Positions 30,243-38,113 of a stretch of 64,000 nt of DNA are shown piece by piece. The position numbers were made by a program, and so were the translations under genes. The notes below the pieces were generated by a model. That model saw nothing but the letters and a program-made list of their open reading frames with translations, was not told the origin of the DNA and ran no database searches. The DNA is taken from NCBI GenBank assembly GCA_039933105.1, contig JBDTOT010000018.1, positions 1 through 64,000 of the forward strand. Direction: 5' to 3'. The DNA is from FEN-1219 sp039933105 (GTDB taxonomy: Bacteria; Pseudomonadota; Gammaproteobacteria; Steroidobacterales; Rariloculaceae). Each line of letters starts with the position of its first letter. The stretch's first letter is position 1.

Positions 30243-30260
30243 TGAGTGAGTGCTCACTCA
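30243..30260 (+). promoter_or_regulatory. Operator palindrome for the TetR repressor
   Basis: Perfect inverted repeat TGAGTGAG, spacer TG, CTCACTCA. TetR-family repressors of efflux operons typically bind such short palindromes beside their own start; TGAGTGA-type half sites are common for the AcrR/TetR group. It lies 46 bases before the preferred TetR ATG. Confidence 0.75.
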
Positions 30261-30286
30261 CAAGGCAGAGCGAGGTTGAGCTACTC

Positions 30287-30303
30287 GGTAACAAACGGTT
30301 ACC
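30287..30303 (+). promoter_or_regulatory. Second inverted repeat in the TetR divergent region
   Basis: GGTAAC (30287-30292), five-base spacer, GTTACC (30298-30303). It lies in the gap between the TetR gene and the plus-strand gene at 30427, together with an AT-richer segment to 30350. It could be an operator for the plus-strand gene or part of a hairpin in its leader. No matching copy was noticed elsewhere. Confidence 0.35.
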
Positions 30304-30426
30304 ACGATTAGGTAATTATCCCGATACCACCGCCAGTGACATTCCCTTAACGTGACTGCCGTGCCCGACAATCTCACCGTCTCCGAGGTCGTCGTAGCCA
30401 CGAACAAGAGCCAGAGGGACAAGCGA

Positions 30427-30759
30427 ATGACAATACGAATGTCGTTGTCGGGTGCGAACCGAAAAACCGCGACCGTCGAGATACGCGAGCTTCTCAATGT
30501 CACGGAACGTAGCCGTCTCTTGAAGCAGCTAGCCGCCAAACGTGGCGTACGTAGCGCGTACTTCAGCGCCGAGGAACCGCGGCGGATCAGCGTCGAGTAC
30601 GACGCCGACCTCGTCTCCACCCTCGGAATATTGGATTTCTTCGAGAGCTGCGCTTTGCACGCACAACTCTCGCTACGCCGCGAACGATTGACGGCCCGGA
30701 CGGCATTGATCGACGCGGTGTTGCTCCCCGCCGAAAACCGGCCCGCGATGCGGACCTGA
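30427..30759 (+). CDS. Small protein with a heavy-metal-associated-like fold
   Basis: Product of 110 residues. The segment from about residue 12 to 80 has the beta-alpha-beta-beta-alpha pattern of HMA-like ferredoxin folds: a first strand TATVEIRELLN, helix, strand GVRSAYFSAEEPRRISVEYD, then the DADLVSTLGILDFF helix. The Cys-x-x-Cys metal site is absent from the first loop, so metal binding is doubtful and it may be a regulatory or protein-binding variant. An in-frame GTG at 30352 would add 25 residues; I prefer the ATG at 30427, which has GAGGG about 8 bases upstream. The gene is divergent from the ABC exporter operon and convergent with the next minus-strand gene. Confidence 0.5.
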   Translation: MTIRMSLSGANRKTATVEIRELLNVTERSRLLKQLAAKRGVRSAYFSAEEPRRISVEYDADLVSTLGILDFFESCALHAQLSLRRERLTARTALIDAVLLPAENRPAMRT

Positions 30760-30821
30760 TCGCGGGCACGGCGCGGCGACGCAAGATCGTCGGCCAAGCA
30801 GCGCGTGAAGACGACTAGCGG

Positions 30822-31325
30822 CTACCGCGTCGCTTCCAGGATCTCGCGCACTTGCGCATTTTGCAGCAGCGCGACGATCTTCGGATTGGTCATCAGGGCG
30901 GCGTAGTCGCCTGCTGCGATAGCCTTCGCGATTACGGGATCCGCTAACACCGCCAGCACCTCTGGGTCGTTCTGCAACGCGAGTACGGTCGCGAGTAACG
31001 CGGGATCCTGGGTGATACGCGACTTCATCGCGTCCAGCGTCTGCGGCTCGGGAAAAACTTCGCCTGCCGAGGAGGCGGGGGCTGGTCCCGTCGCCCCCTG
31101 CTCGCCCTCGCTGATCGAACGCACCTCTTGTTTGGGCACGCGGAGCGTGCCGACCGAAGCGGTCTCGACGGTGTAGGTGCCATCTTGCAGCGACTTCACT
31201 TCACCCTGGATCACGGTGCCGTCTCGCAGCACGATCGTGGCCGCGAAAGACGTGCTGCAAAGAACGAGCACGCCGAGTACGAAAGAGTGAACGGCCGCTG
31301 CACGGGCAAAAGTAAAGCTGCGCAT
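30822..31325 (-). CDS. Exported protein with SH3-like and STI1-like segments
   Basis: Protein of 167 residues with a signal peptide (to about residue 28, SFAA). Next comes a small beta-rich stretch, IVLRDGTVIQGEVKSLQDGT then LRVPKQEVRSI, that resembles an SH3-like/Sm-like barrel often found in exported bacterial proteins. After a linker rich in Ala, Pro and Gly, residues about 95-165 contain repeated DPxLLATV, NDPEVLAVLADP and NPKIVALLQNAQV units, which look like the STI1/Hop DP-repeat helices that bind peptides. No named family for the whole protein is recognised. Stand-alone gene with a fair ribosome-binding site GAGGT before the ATG. Confidence 0.6.
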   Translation of the reverse strand: MRSFTFARAAAVHSFVLGVLVLCSTSFAATIVLRDGTVIQGEVKSLQDGTYTVETASVGTLRVPKQEVRSISEGEQGATGPAPASSAGEVFPEPQTLDAMKSRITQDPALLATVLALQNDPEVLAVLADPVIAKAIAAGDYAALMTNPKIVALLQNAQVREILEATR

Positions 31326-31401
31326 GACCCGCTACCTCGTGGGTTTCATCGAGCTTACCTCAGATTTCTAGTCGCAAGATCTGCGCGACGCGCGGGAGCC
31401 G

Positions 31402-32202
31402 CTAGAGACCGAGCAGCGCCACAATATCGGGCCACGACCTCGCGCCATTCGTGCGCATTTCGACACTCAACGCTTCGGGCATCCACGCGACAAACGCGGG
31501 CTCGAATGAGGCACGGCCTCGAATGCGCTCGAACCAATCGGCGACGCGCGGCAGGCGACCTTCACGCCACAGCCCTTCCATGGAGAGCGCCGCGAGTCGG
31601 TTCAAGTAAGGCGCCATGGCGACGTCCGCCATCGTGAACCCTTCGCCGACGAGCCAATCGGATTTCTGCAGCGCGCGCTCCATCCTCTCGAGATACCCAG
31701 CGTACAGGCGAATCTTGTCGGCCGCGCCGGGTGCCGCAAGCCCGTGCTGAATCCATTGCCACTTCAGCGCCCGCGCCGCCGCGCCTTCGCCGCCACCGCT
31801 CTTCACGAAGTCCTCGAAACTGCCTGCCCCATTACGCAGGATCGTATGCCGATGCGATACGACATAGGTGATCGCCGAACACGCGGGATGCAGTTCCTCA
31901 TCGACGGCTTTGGTCCACGCCCTCACGCGGGCGCGTTCCAACGGCGCGCCCGGCAACAGCGGCGGATCCGGGAACGCCTCCTCGACGTACTCGCAGATCA
32001 CCGTCGACTCCGTGATGACGTTGCCGTCGTCGATGAGCACGGGCACCACGCCTTTCGGATTGATCGCCAGGAACTCGGGGCGAAACTGTTCGCCGCGCAG
32101 AATGTCGACGTAGTGCCCCACCCACTCGAGCCGCTTCTCGGCGAGCGCAAAGCGGACTTTGGCTGCGCAGGCGGACGATCCGTGGTGGTAGAGTTCGATC
32201 AT
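31402..32202 (-). CDS. Glutathione S-transferase family protein
   Basis: Cytoplasmic protein of 266 residues with the GST design: a thioredoxin-like N-terminal domain, MIELYHHGSSACAAKVRFALAEK, whose Ser-x-x-Cys region takes the usual active-site place, the cis-Pro element KGVVPVLIDDG, the glutathione-contacting ESTVICEYVEE, and an all-helical C-terminal domain with the N-capping box GFTMADVAMAPYL. It probably conjugates or reduces an electrophile with glutathione. Length is at the upper end of the family because of an insertion of about 30 residues around residue 120-160. Consistent with the KefC-type antiporter nearby in implying a glutathione-using organism. Confidence 0.88.
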   Translation of the reverse strand: MIELYHHGSSACAAKVRFALAEKRLEWVGHYVDILRGEQFRPEFLAINPKGVVPVLIDDGNVITESTVICEYVEEAFPDPPLLPGAPLERARVRAWTKAVDEELHPACSAITYVVSHRHTILRNGAGSFEDFVKSGGGEGAAARALKWQWIQHGLAAPGAADKIRLYAGYLERMERALQKSDWLVGEGFTMADVAMAPYLNRLAALSMEGLWREGRLPRVADWFERIRGRASFEPAFVAWMPEALSVEMRTNGARSWPDIVALLGL

Positions 32203-32319
32203 TCCTTAGTCTAGAGCACGCGTCAGCCACGCGCGATCGAGCACGGCGATGCGCTTGCCAAGCTTGCGCTATCTACGTGGTTCGGCAAAATGGCATGAGT
32301 AACTACCGGAGATTGCCCG

Positions 32320-33012
32320 ATGCGCCCACGGTTGCTTGGCACGCTCTCGGCGATCCTGACGCTGACTGCTTGCGTCCAACCGCAGCCGCAGTCAGATCCT
32401 GACGCGCGGACGGCGAAGCCGCCTTCTCCGCAAGCACCGATCCCAGCACCGACCAACGACGTAGCGCCGCCCGCGGTCGCACCTCAGGCGCCGACAGCAA
32501 CAGCGTCACCTCCTGGCGTTCCTGATGCAGGTAACCCCCGAGCGGCCGCGCCTGCCGTGCCTCCCAAAGGCAACGCAGCCGCTGGGAGACCCGGCCCACC
32601 CCCGGCGCCGCCCGTTCCCCCGAGCCAGAGCCCGGCGCCACCCGCGGTGGCCTCGACGCCTGCTACGCCGCCGTCGGTGGCAGCGGTTACCCTGCCGCAA
32701 CCGCCCGCCGCGGCGGCGACCTTGGATCTGGCCGGTCTCACGCAGCGCCTGCGGGACACTAGCGCCATCGGCATCTTCACGAAGCTCTCTCTCAAGAATC
32801 AGGTCGATGATCTGCTCGCCGAGTTTCGCGGCTTCTATAAAGGACAGGCCAAAGTCCCCCTGGCGGATCTTCGGCAGCGGTACGAGCTGTTGTTGCTGAA
32901 AGTCGTATCGGTCTTGCAGGACGCCGACCAACCCCTCGCGAGCGCAGTCGCCTCGTCACGCGAAGCGATCTGGAAGATTCTGGCCGACCCGCAAGAGTTC
33001 TCGAAAATCTGA
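32320..33012 (+). CDS. Proline-rich predicted lipoprotein
   Basis: Product of 230 residues with a lipoprotein signal: LTAC with Cys18 as the lipidation site. Residues about 20-125 are low-complexity Pro/Ala-rich and likely extended, spanning the periplasm or linking to the surface. Residues about 130-230 are a helical domain with LAGLTQRLRDTSAIGIFTKL, a DDLLAEFRGFY segment, and a long helix ending in LADPQEFSKI; I do not recognise it. Good ribosome-binding site (CGGAG) before the ATG. The next gene starts 22 bases downstream and may be co-transcribed. Confidence 0.7.
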   Translation: MRPRLLGTLSAILTLTACVQPQPQSDPDARTAKPPSPQAPIPAPTNDVAPPAVAPQAPTATASPPGVPDAGNPRAAAPAVPPKGNAAAGRPGPPPAPPVPPSQSPAPPAVASTPATPPSVAAVTLPQPPAAAATLDLAGLTQRLRDTSAIGIFTKLSLKNQVDDLLAEFRGFYKGQAKVPLADLRQRYELLLLKVVSVLQDADQPLASAVASSREAIWKILADPQEFSKI

Positions 33013-33034
33013 ACTGCCGTCTGGAGAAATCACG

Positions 33035-33283
33035 ATGAAACAGGCGCTAGCTGCTCTGACCCTCACCACGCTTTCCTTCGCCGGCAGCGCGCCCGTGCTG
33101 GCCGCCGACGACGCCATCGGCAAGGATCTGAAGGCGACCATCGCTCTGCAGGGCTTCCCGTGCAATGAGATTGCTACCTCGAAGCGCAACGCCGACAGCG
33201 ACTACACCGCCACCTGCAAAGACGGCAATCGCTACCGTATCTTCGTGAGCTCACAGGGACGAGTGGTCGTGCAGAAGCTGTAA
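33035..33283 (+). CDS. Small periplasmic protein
   Basis: Protein of 82 residues with a signal peptide (to about ADD at residue 25). The mature 58 residues contain two Cys (in FPCNEI and ATCKDG) that could form a disulphide, and strands YTATCKDGNRYRIFVSS followed by RVVVQKL. It resembles a small beta-fold stress or periplasmic protein, but no named family is recognised. The ATG has CTGGAG upstream. It follows the lipoprotein by 22 bases on the same strand and probably shares its transcript. Confidence 0.6.
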   Translation: MKQALAALTLTTLSFAGSAPVLAADDAIGKDLKATIALQGFPCNEIATSKRNADSDYTATCKDGNRYRIFVSSQGRVVVQKL

Positions 33284-33316
33284 TCAGTGCCCACCTAGCT
33301 CATAAAGAACAGTCGG

Positions 33317-33335
33317 TAACTATTTGATATAGTTA
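33317..33335 (+). promoter_or_regulatory. AT-rich inverted repeat before the AraC gene
   Basis: TAACTAT (33317-33323), spacer TTGAT, ATAGTTA (33329-33335), in the most AT-rich stretch of the window and 124 bases before the AraC-type start. It may be an operator or promoter element for the AraC gene. Lack of GC in the stem argues against a terminator. The rest of the gap 33284-33458 shows no further clear element. Confidence 0.35.
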
Positions 33336-33458
33336 ATTATTTTATCGAGAAGAAGGACTCGAGCTCTCGACCTCAAAGGATCGGGGGCGGCGGTTGAGTT
33401 CGAGCACGCCCGAGTACAAGCTTGCAGGCATTCGTCGATCCACCTGCTGGAGTAGTCA

Positions 33459-34430
33459 GTGTCTGTCGCGGTTGACTCGGGCCAAAGCGCTGCCCAGTGG
33501 GCCAAGTTTGCGTCAGATGCCGGCTCACGGTTCTCGAACCGTTTGGAGTTTCAGCCGCGATCCACGGTGCAGTTCGCACCACGGTTAGCGTTTACTACGG
33601 GTGACGGCGTAGCCATCTCGAGAACGGTGATGCCGGCGTTACGCGTTACGAACCACGGCAGCTCACGTCCGGATCCCGTCTACCAGATTGCCTTCGCCGA
33701 CCATGAGTCCTTGTTTGCCACTGAGCACGGAACGCTCAGATTGGCGGCCGCCGAACTCGTGATCTCCAATGCGGCGGTCCCTGCCGAATGGACGGTCGAT
33801 CAACCTTACACCGCGGTCGCGATCCACATCGAGGAACGACTGATTCGCCGGCACATTCCGGATCCGATGGCGTTGGTCGGCATGAATCTCGAGCTACCCA
33901 CGGCGTTGAATGACATCCTCGTGCGGATCATGAACACCTGTGTCGCCGGGCCTCGGCTGGGGGAGTTCAGCGCCACGAGCCGAAATGTCGCATGCGCGTT
34001 CCTGAACCTTCTGGCCATGAGTCCCAGAGCGCTGGCACGCGAGAAGCGCGCCGAGCGTAACGCGGACTTTCGCCGCGCCCAGATCAAGACCTTCATCCAG
34101 GAAAATTACGCGCGGCCGGGTCTGTCGATGGAGGACGTCGCCGCCCATCTCGGAGTTACCACTCGCTATATACATAGAGTGCTTGCGCCCGACGGGCTGA
34201 CACCTTCGGAATATCTACGTAGGTGCCGGTTGTCGGCGGCTCGCCGCCTGCTCTCGTCCCCGACGTTCGCCGACCACAGCATCACAGAGATCGCTTTCGC
34301 CTGCGGTTTCGCGAGCTCGTCACACTTCTCAACGGAATTCAGGAAACGCTTTGACCGGAGTCCTCGCAGCTACCGTCAGTCGACACTCCCAGAAGGTGTG
34401 CCCCCGGCTGCGCCGGGCCGCGCGCGTTAG
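33459..34430 (+). CDS. AraC-family transcriptional regulator
   Basis: DNA-binding protein of 323 residues. The C-terminal 100 residues form two helix-turn-helix units of the AraC/XylS type: SMEDVAAHLGVTTRYIHRVL and SITEIAFACGFASSSHFSTE, with the final FRKRFDRSPRSYRQ. The N-terminal 200 residues fit the AraC ligand-binding domain 2 layout seen in regulators of catabolic genes such as FeaR-like proteins (a beta-barrel start and a helix with RRAQI linker). The start is a GTG at 33459 with GGAG at proper spacing. Its 3' end overlaps the extended, opposite-strand receptor frame by about 100 bases. It is the obvious candidate regulator of the receptor gene. Confidence 0.85.
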   Translation: MSVAVDSGQSAAQWAKFASDAGSRFSNRLEFQPRSTVQFAPRLAFTTGDGVAISRTVMPALRVTNHGSSRPDPVYQIAFADHESLFATEHGTLRLAAAELVISNAAVPAEWTVDQPYTAVAIHIEERLIRRHIPDPMALVGMNLELPTALNDILVRIMNTCVAGPRLGEFSATSRNVACAFLNLLAMSPRALAREKRAERNADFRRAQIKTFIQENYARPGLSMEDVAAHLGVTTRYIHRVLAPDGLTPSEYLRRCRLSAARRLLSSPTFADHSITEIAFACGFASSSHFSTEFRKRFDRSPRSYRQSTLPEGVPPAAPGRAR

Positions 34431-37139
34431 CGTATCTGGCTCGATAGCGTCGACCCCTCGCGCCCCGAACGGCGCGCTCCGGTTTACCCGGAGCGCGCTT
34501 TCGAGGCGGCCGCCGCGCGACTTGGACCGCGAGAAGTTGAACCGCACGCTCGCGCCGAGCTCGCGCGGCGGCGCCGGATTGCCCTGCTCGCGGCCGGAGT
34601 TACCGAGCAGCGACAGCTTTCCGAAGAAGTAGTACTCGTCGGTAAGGTTCCGGCCATAGACGGAGAACGACCACTTGGACGCTGGAATGTCCCACGTGAC
34701 CCGTCCATTCAACACGCCGTAGGCCGGCTGGCGCCCGTCCTCGTGATTCACGATGCCCGCGACAGGATTGGTCGTGAACCAGATGTCGTCCTGCCAGGTG
34801 TAATCGAGCCTGGGCGTCAGCGTCGTGCCTCTCGTGCCCACCCTGAACTTGTAGGAGATGCCGAGCCCCATATTCCATTCCGGCGTGCGCGGCGAATAGA
34901 GCACTTCTCCACGAATCGACGCATCGGGGGACGTGTTCGGGACCGTGATGAAGATGCCGGACGAACGACCGAGATCCGTCACCAGATAATTCTGGTAACC
35001 GAGCGAGAAGTCGATCCGCAGGTTGTCAACGGGTTCCGCCAGGATTTCCGCTTCGACGCCCCAGTTGCGCGACTCGCCCGTGTTCACCGTCGGAAACGAA
35101 TTCACGCGCACCGGCGTGCACGGCGCGCAGTCGGCGATCGCCTGCTGCTTGTCCGAGTTCGTCATGTAGTAGACGTCGCCGTTGAATCGCAGCCGATGGT
35201 TGAGCCAATCGCTCTTGACGCCAACTTCGAAGTTATCGATGAACTCGGGCTGGAACGACGCGAGCTGGAGCTGGTTCGCGGGCCGCGGGCTGAATCCGCC
35301 GCCGCGGAATCCCGTGGACAGCTGCACGTAGCCGTTCAGCGTATCCGTGAACTGGTAATCGAAGGCGAGCTTCGGCGACCATTCCTGCGAATGCACGGAC
35401 ACGAGGCCGTTGTCGATCAGCACGAACTGCGAAAGTCCGATGCCCGTGGGGGCGACGTTGCCCGTGACGCGATAGATGGTCGCCTCCTTCTTGTCGTCCG
35501 TGTAGCGGGCACCGGCTTCGATGCTGAGCTTCTCTGTCGCCTGCCAGTTGAAGTGCCCGAATACCGCCCAGTTCTGCAGCTTCTGGACATCTTTGTTATC
35601 CGCGAAGTTCGACGTGTAGACGTAGCCGTTGCTGTATCCCTGGTTCGAATCGTCCGCGTCGTAATAGAAGAAGCCGGTGGTCCAATCGAGGTGTTTGTTC
35701 TTCCCCGTGACACCGCTCAAGTCGAATTCCTGAGTGAGCTGGTCGTGCTTCGACACGTCCCACGTGAAGGTTCCGGGCAGCGGCGAGCCGTCCGAATCGC
35801 GGCCGAACGAGTTGTCGAAAGTGCGGTACGCCGTCTTAGACTTGAATTTCATCGAGTTCGTGATATCCCAGTCGACGTCGACCTGCATGCCGCTGTGACT
35901 CAAGTTGTTTTGGTTAGGCGTGATGCGCCCGGTCAATGGGTCTTGGCCGAAGCGGTGGTAGCTCGTGAATTTGCCGTCGGTTTGAAAACGTCCGTCGAAC
36001 TGCCCACCCACACCGAACACCGGTATCGTGATGGTGTTGTTCCAGTTGTTGATAGCGTTGGCTACGCCCGGAGGCACGCCGTTGTCGGTCCGCAGCAGCA
36101 CCGTGTACTTGTCGGGTGCGCCCTCCTGATCGCTGTAGGTGACGTCCGCGATGACGTTCACTTCGACCTTTTCCGACGCGACCCAGCGCAGGGCAACGCG
36201 CCCCGACTGCACGTTCTCGTTGCCAAAGTGGTCCACGACGCAGCCGCGCGCGTCCGTCGTGCCGACCACGCTACCCAGGCGCACACCGCCGATCGCAGGA
36301 TGTGTGTTGGAGGCGTATGCGATCCAAAGCGGACTCGTGGGATCGGGATTTCCTGCGGGCCGAGCTACGCCGTTCGTGCCGGCCGCGATGCCGGCGCCGC
36401 CGACGCCGAGCGAGCCCGCGCCGTTCACGCACTCGTAGTCCAAGATGTCGAAGTAGCCGTTTTGCTTCTTCGACGACGCCGAGATGCGAACCATCAGCTT
36501 GTCTTCGAGGATCGGGAAATCGTACGAGCCGCGCACATTCAGGCGATCGCGCTCGCCGGCTTCGAGCTCGACAAAACCTTCGCCGGTCCCATGCGGCTTT
36601 TTCGAGATGATGCGCACCGCACCGCCGAGCGTGTTCTTGCCGAACAGCGTCCCTTGCGGACCGCGCAGAATCTCCACGCGCTCGATGTCGAGCAGATCGA
36701 GGATCGCGCCCTGCGGACGACCGTGATAGACGTCGTCGATGTAGATGGGTACGCCGGGCTCGAACGACAGCGAGTTGTCGCCTAAGCCGATGCCGCGAAT
36801 GAACGCCGCCGCCGTGGAGCCCCAGCCGGCGCCGAGCGGCGCAATCACCGCGTTCGGCACGAATGAGTCGAGATCGAGCGTGCTCGTGGAGCCGCGCGCT
36901 TCCAGCATGTCACCCGTCACGGCCGTGATCGCGAGCGGCGTCTTCTGGAGGTTTTCCTCGCGGAATCGCGCGCTGACGATGATCTCCTCCAGGCCGCCTG
37001 GCTGCTGTGCGAACGCCATTGCAGGAATCGCTGCGGCGGCGCAAACGCCGACGCTGGCGGTCGCTCGGAGAATGCTATTCACCGCGCCGCGCAAGGAATG
37101 CGGACGCGGCCCTGTATGAGCCGTGCTTCTCGTGATCAT
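34329..37139 (-). CDS. TonB-dependent receptor with an abnormal C-terminal extension
   Basis: Outer-membrane transporter. Signal peptide (about residues 1-38), then the TonB-box-like EEIIVSARFREEN, plug motifs AFIRGIGLGDNS, IYIDDVYHGRPQG and ERVEILRGPQGTLFGKNTLGGAV, and a beta-barrel that reaches the canonical end VRFNF at position 869. In nearly all such proteins that terminal Phe is the last residue, but here the frame runs on for 67 more residues of Arg-rich, non-barrel sequence, across a terminator hairpin and into the antisense of the AraC gene. The codon after the Phe is TCG (34530-34532), one base from TAG, so a lost stop codon or a sequence error is likely; the original gene would be 34530-37139. 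Start at the ATG at 37139 with a run of seven G and AG upstream. Confidence 0.85.
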   Translation of the reverse strand: MITRSTAHTGPRPHSLRGAVNSILRATASVGVCAAAAIPAMAFAQQPGGLEEIIVSARFREENLQKTPLAITAVTGDMLEARGSTSTLDLDSFVPNAVIAPLGAGWGSTAAAFIRGIGLGDNSLSFEPGVPIYIDDVYHGRPQGAILDLLDIERVEILRGPQGTLFGKNTLGGAVRIISKKPHGTGEGFVELEAGERDRLNVRGSYDFPILEDKLMVRISASSKKQNGYFDILDYECVNGAGSLGVGGAGIAAGTNGVARPAGNPDPTSPLWIAYASNTHPAIGGVRLGSVVGTTDARGCVVDHFGNENVQSGRVALRWVASEKVEVNVIADVTYSDQEGAPDKYTVLLRTDNGVPPGVANAINNWNNTITIPVFGVGGQFDGRFQTDGKFTSYHRFGQDPLTGRITPNQNNLSHSGMQVDVDWDITNSMKFKSKTAYRTFDNSFGRDSDGSPLPGTFTWDVSKHDQLTQEFDLSGVTGKNKHLDWTTGFFYYDADDSNQGYSNGYVYTSNFADNKDVQKLQNWAVFGHFNWQATEKLSIEAGARYTDDKKEATIYRVTGNVAPTGIGLSQFVLIDNGLVSVHSQEWSPKLAFDYQFTDTLNGYVQLSTGFRGGGFSPRPANQLQLASFQPEFIDNFEVGVKSDWLNHRLRFNGDVYYMTNSDKQQAIADCAPCTPVRVNSFPTVNTGESRNWGVEAEILAEPVDNLRIDFSLGYQNYLVTDLGRSSGIFITVPNTSPDASIRGEVLYSPRTPEWNMGLGISYKFRVGTRGTTLTPRLDYTWQDDIWFTTNPVAGIVNHEDGRQPAYGVLNGRVTWDIPASKWSFSVYGRNLTDEYYFFGKLSLLGNSGREQGNPAPPRELGASVRFNFSRSKSRGGRLESALRVNRSAPFGARGVDAIEPDTLTRAARRSRGHTFWECRLTVAARTPVKAFPEFR
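34472..34498 (+). terminator. Bidirectional hairpin terminator
   Basis: Perfect 11-bp inverted repeat: GCGCGCTCCGG (34472-34482), loop TTTAC, CCGGAGCGCGC (34488-34498), followed on the plus strand by TTT. It lies between the convergent AraC gene and the normal end of the receptor coding region and can serve both. It falls inside the extended receptor frame, which supports the view that the extension is not ancestral. Confidence 0.8.
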
Positions 37140-37374
37140 GTGCTCCCCCCCGGGAACGTGTGTGCGTTTTTTGTCGATCGTCGCGCGGGCACCCCTTTCC
37201 GCCCGGAACAACACTGCCGATCGACCCCCCAAGACCCGGCGACACTAACACGATTTTGTTCGCGGGTATAAGCGATGATGGTGCTGACGCCCCTTGGTCC
37301 GTTTGGTCAGGGCGTCTAGGCGCAGAGTCACCCGCGCAGAACGGACGCGCGGCAGCCCGCGCGCCCGGGACCGG

Positions 37375-37956
37375 TTAATTCAGCAGCTTCTCGACCGCTT
37401 CGTTGAATTGTGGCGAATCCGGCGCCACGCGGCTGTCGAAGTACTGCGCCACCCTGCCGTCGGCCGTGACCAGGTACTTGTTGAAGTTCCACTGCGGCTC
37501 CTCAGTCTGGCGCGCGAGCTCCTTGAACACCGCGTTGGCCTCCGGCCCCTTCACGTGTTGCGGCGCGAGCATCGTGAACTTCACGCCGTAGTTGATGAAG
37601 CACATCGTGGCCGCTTCGGCCTCGTCTTTCGCTTCCTGATTGAAGTCATCCGACGAGAAGCCGACCACTACGAGTCCCCGGGCTTTGTACTTCTGGTACA
37701 CCTCTTCGAGTCCTTTGAACTGCGGTGTGAAGCCGCAGTGGCTTGCTGTGTTCACGATCAGCATCGGTTTGCCCGCGACGAGCGTGCAGAGATTCACGCT
37801 GTCCTCGGAGTGCAGCTTGCGGTACTCCTGGTTCAGGAAGGCCGGGCACGATCCCGCGGCAGACGCAGTCGCTACCGCGGACACCCGCGGCGCGGGCGAC
37901 AAGTGCAACACCGCGACCAGCGAAACGAACGTCGCTACGGCATAGGCGGTTTTCAT
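37375..37956 (-). CDS. Exported glutathione peroxidase-like protein
   Basis: Thioredoxin-fold peroxidase of 193 residues with a signal peptide (to about residue 27). The catalytic Cys lies in VNTASHCGFTPQFKGLEEVY, the normal GPx active-site loop, and WNFNKYLV supplies the Trp and Asn of the tetrad. The third loop reads GFSSDDFNQE where GPx proteins have GFPCNQFG, so the tetrad Gln seems replaced by Asp; activity may be altered. It would reduce peroxides in the periplasm with a thiol donor. The ATG at 37956 was chosen over a longer frame because the signal peptide starts there. The upstream gap contains the hairpin at 38024. Between its stop and the receptor start is a 235-base gap with only a weak 7-bp inverted repeat (37286-37316). 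Confidence 0.82.
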   Translation of the reverse strand: MKTAYAVATFVSLVAVLHLSPAPRVSAVATASAAGSCPAFLNQEYRKLHSEDSVNLCTLVAGKPMLIVNTASHCGFTPQFKGLEEVYQKYKARGLVVVGFSSDDFNQEAKDEAEAATMCFINYGVKFTMLAPQHVKGPEANAVFKELARQTEEPQWNFNKYLVTADGRVAQYFDSRVAPDSPQFNEAVEKLLN

Positions 37957-38023
37957 CGGCAGACCTCGCGTTTGGGCTCGGGGATTAGACGATACCCCAG
38001 GTCGGTATGTGCAGCGCTGATGG

Positions 38024-38041
38024 GCGCGCACAGCTGCGCGC
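38024..38041 (-). terminator. Possible hairpin after the 38114-39520 gene
   Basis: Perfect 7-bp stem GCGCGCA (38024-38030), loop CAGC, TGCGCGC (38035-38041), 73 bases after the upstream minus-strand gene's stop and before the peroxidase gene. No T run follows on the minus strand, so the call is weak. Confidence 0.3.
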
Positions 38042-38113
38042 GTATTTCCATCTCGGCTGCTTTCTCCGCAAAGAAAAGATCGCGAAAGACACTGCGCCCT
38101 GCCGCGTCAGGAA

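Noticed and set aside
30258..30797. 179-codon minus-strand frame opposite the HMA-like gene
   Set aside because: It runs through the TetR operator and intergenic region, lacks motifs, and the plus-strand frame has a better start and fold pattern.
33353..33395. tRNA 3'-end-like stretch on the minus strand (variable loop GAGGTC followed by a T-arm-like CTCGAGT)
   Set aside because: The T loop starts with C instead of T, the T stem has a mismatch, and no D-arm, anticodon stem or acceptor pairing can be built. At best a chance match or an old remnant.
34743..36785. 680-codon plus-strand frame opposite the second TonB receptor gene
   Set aside because: Same reasoning: shadow composition, no motif, and the opposite strand encodes a clear receptor.
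37286..37316. Inverted repeat GACGCCC ... GGGCGTC upstream of the receptor
   Set aside because: Loop of 17 bases and no T run; too weak to call a terminator or operator.
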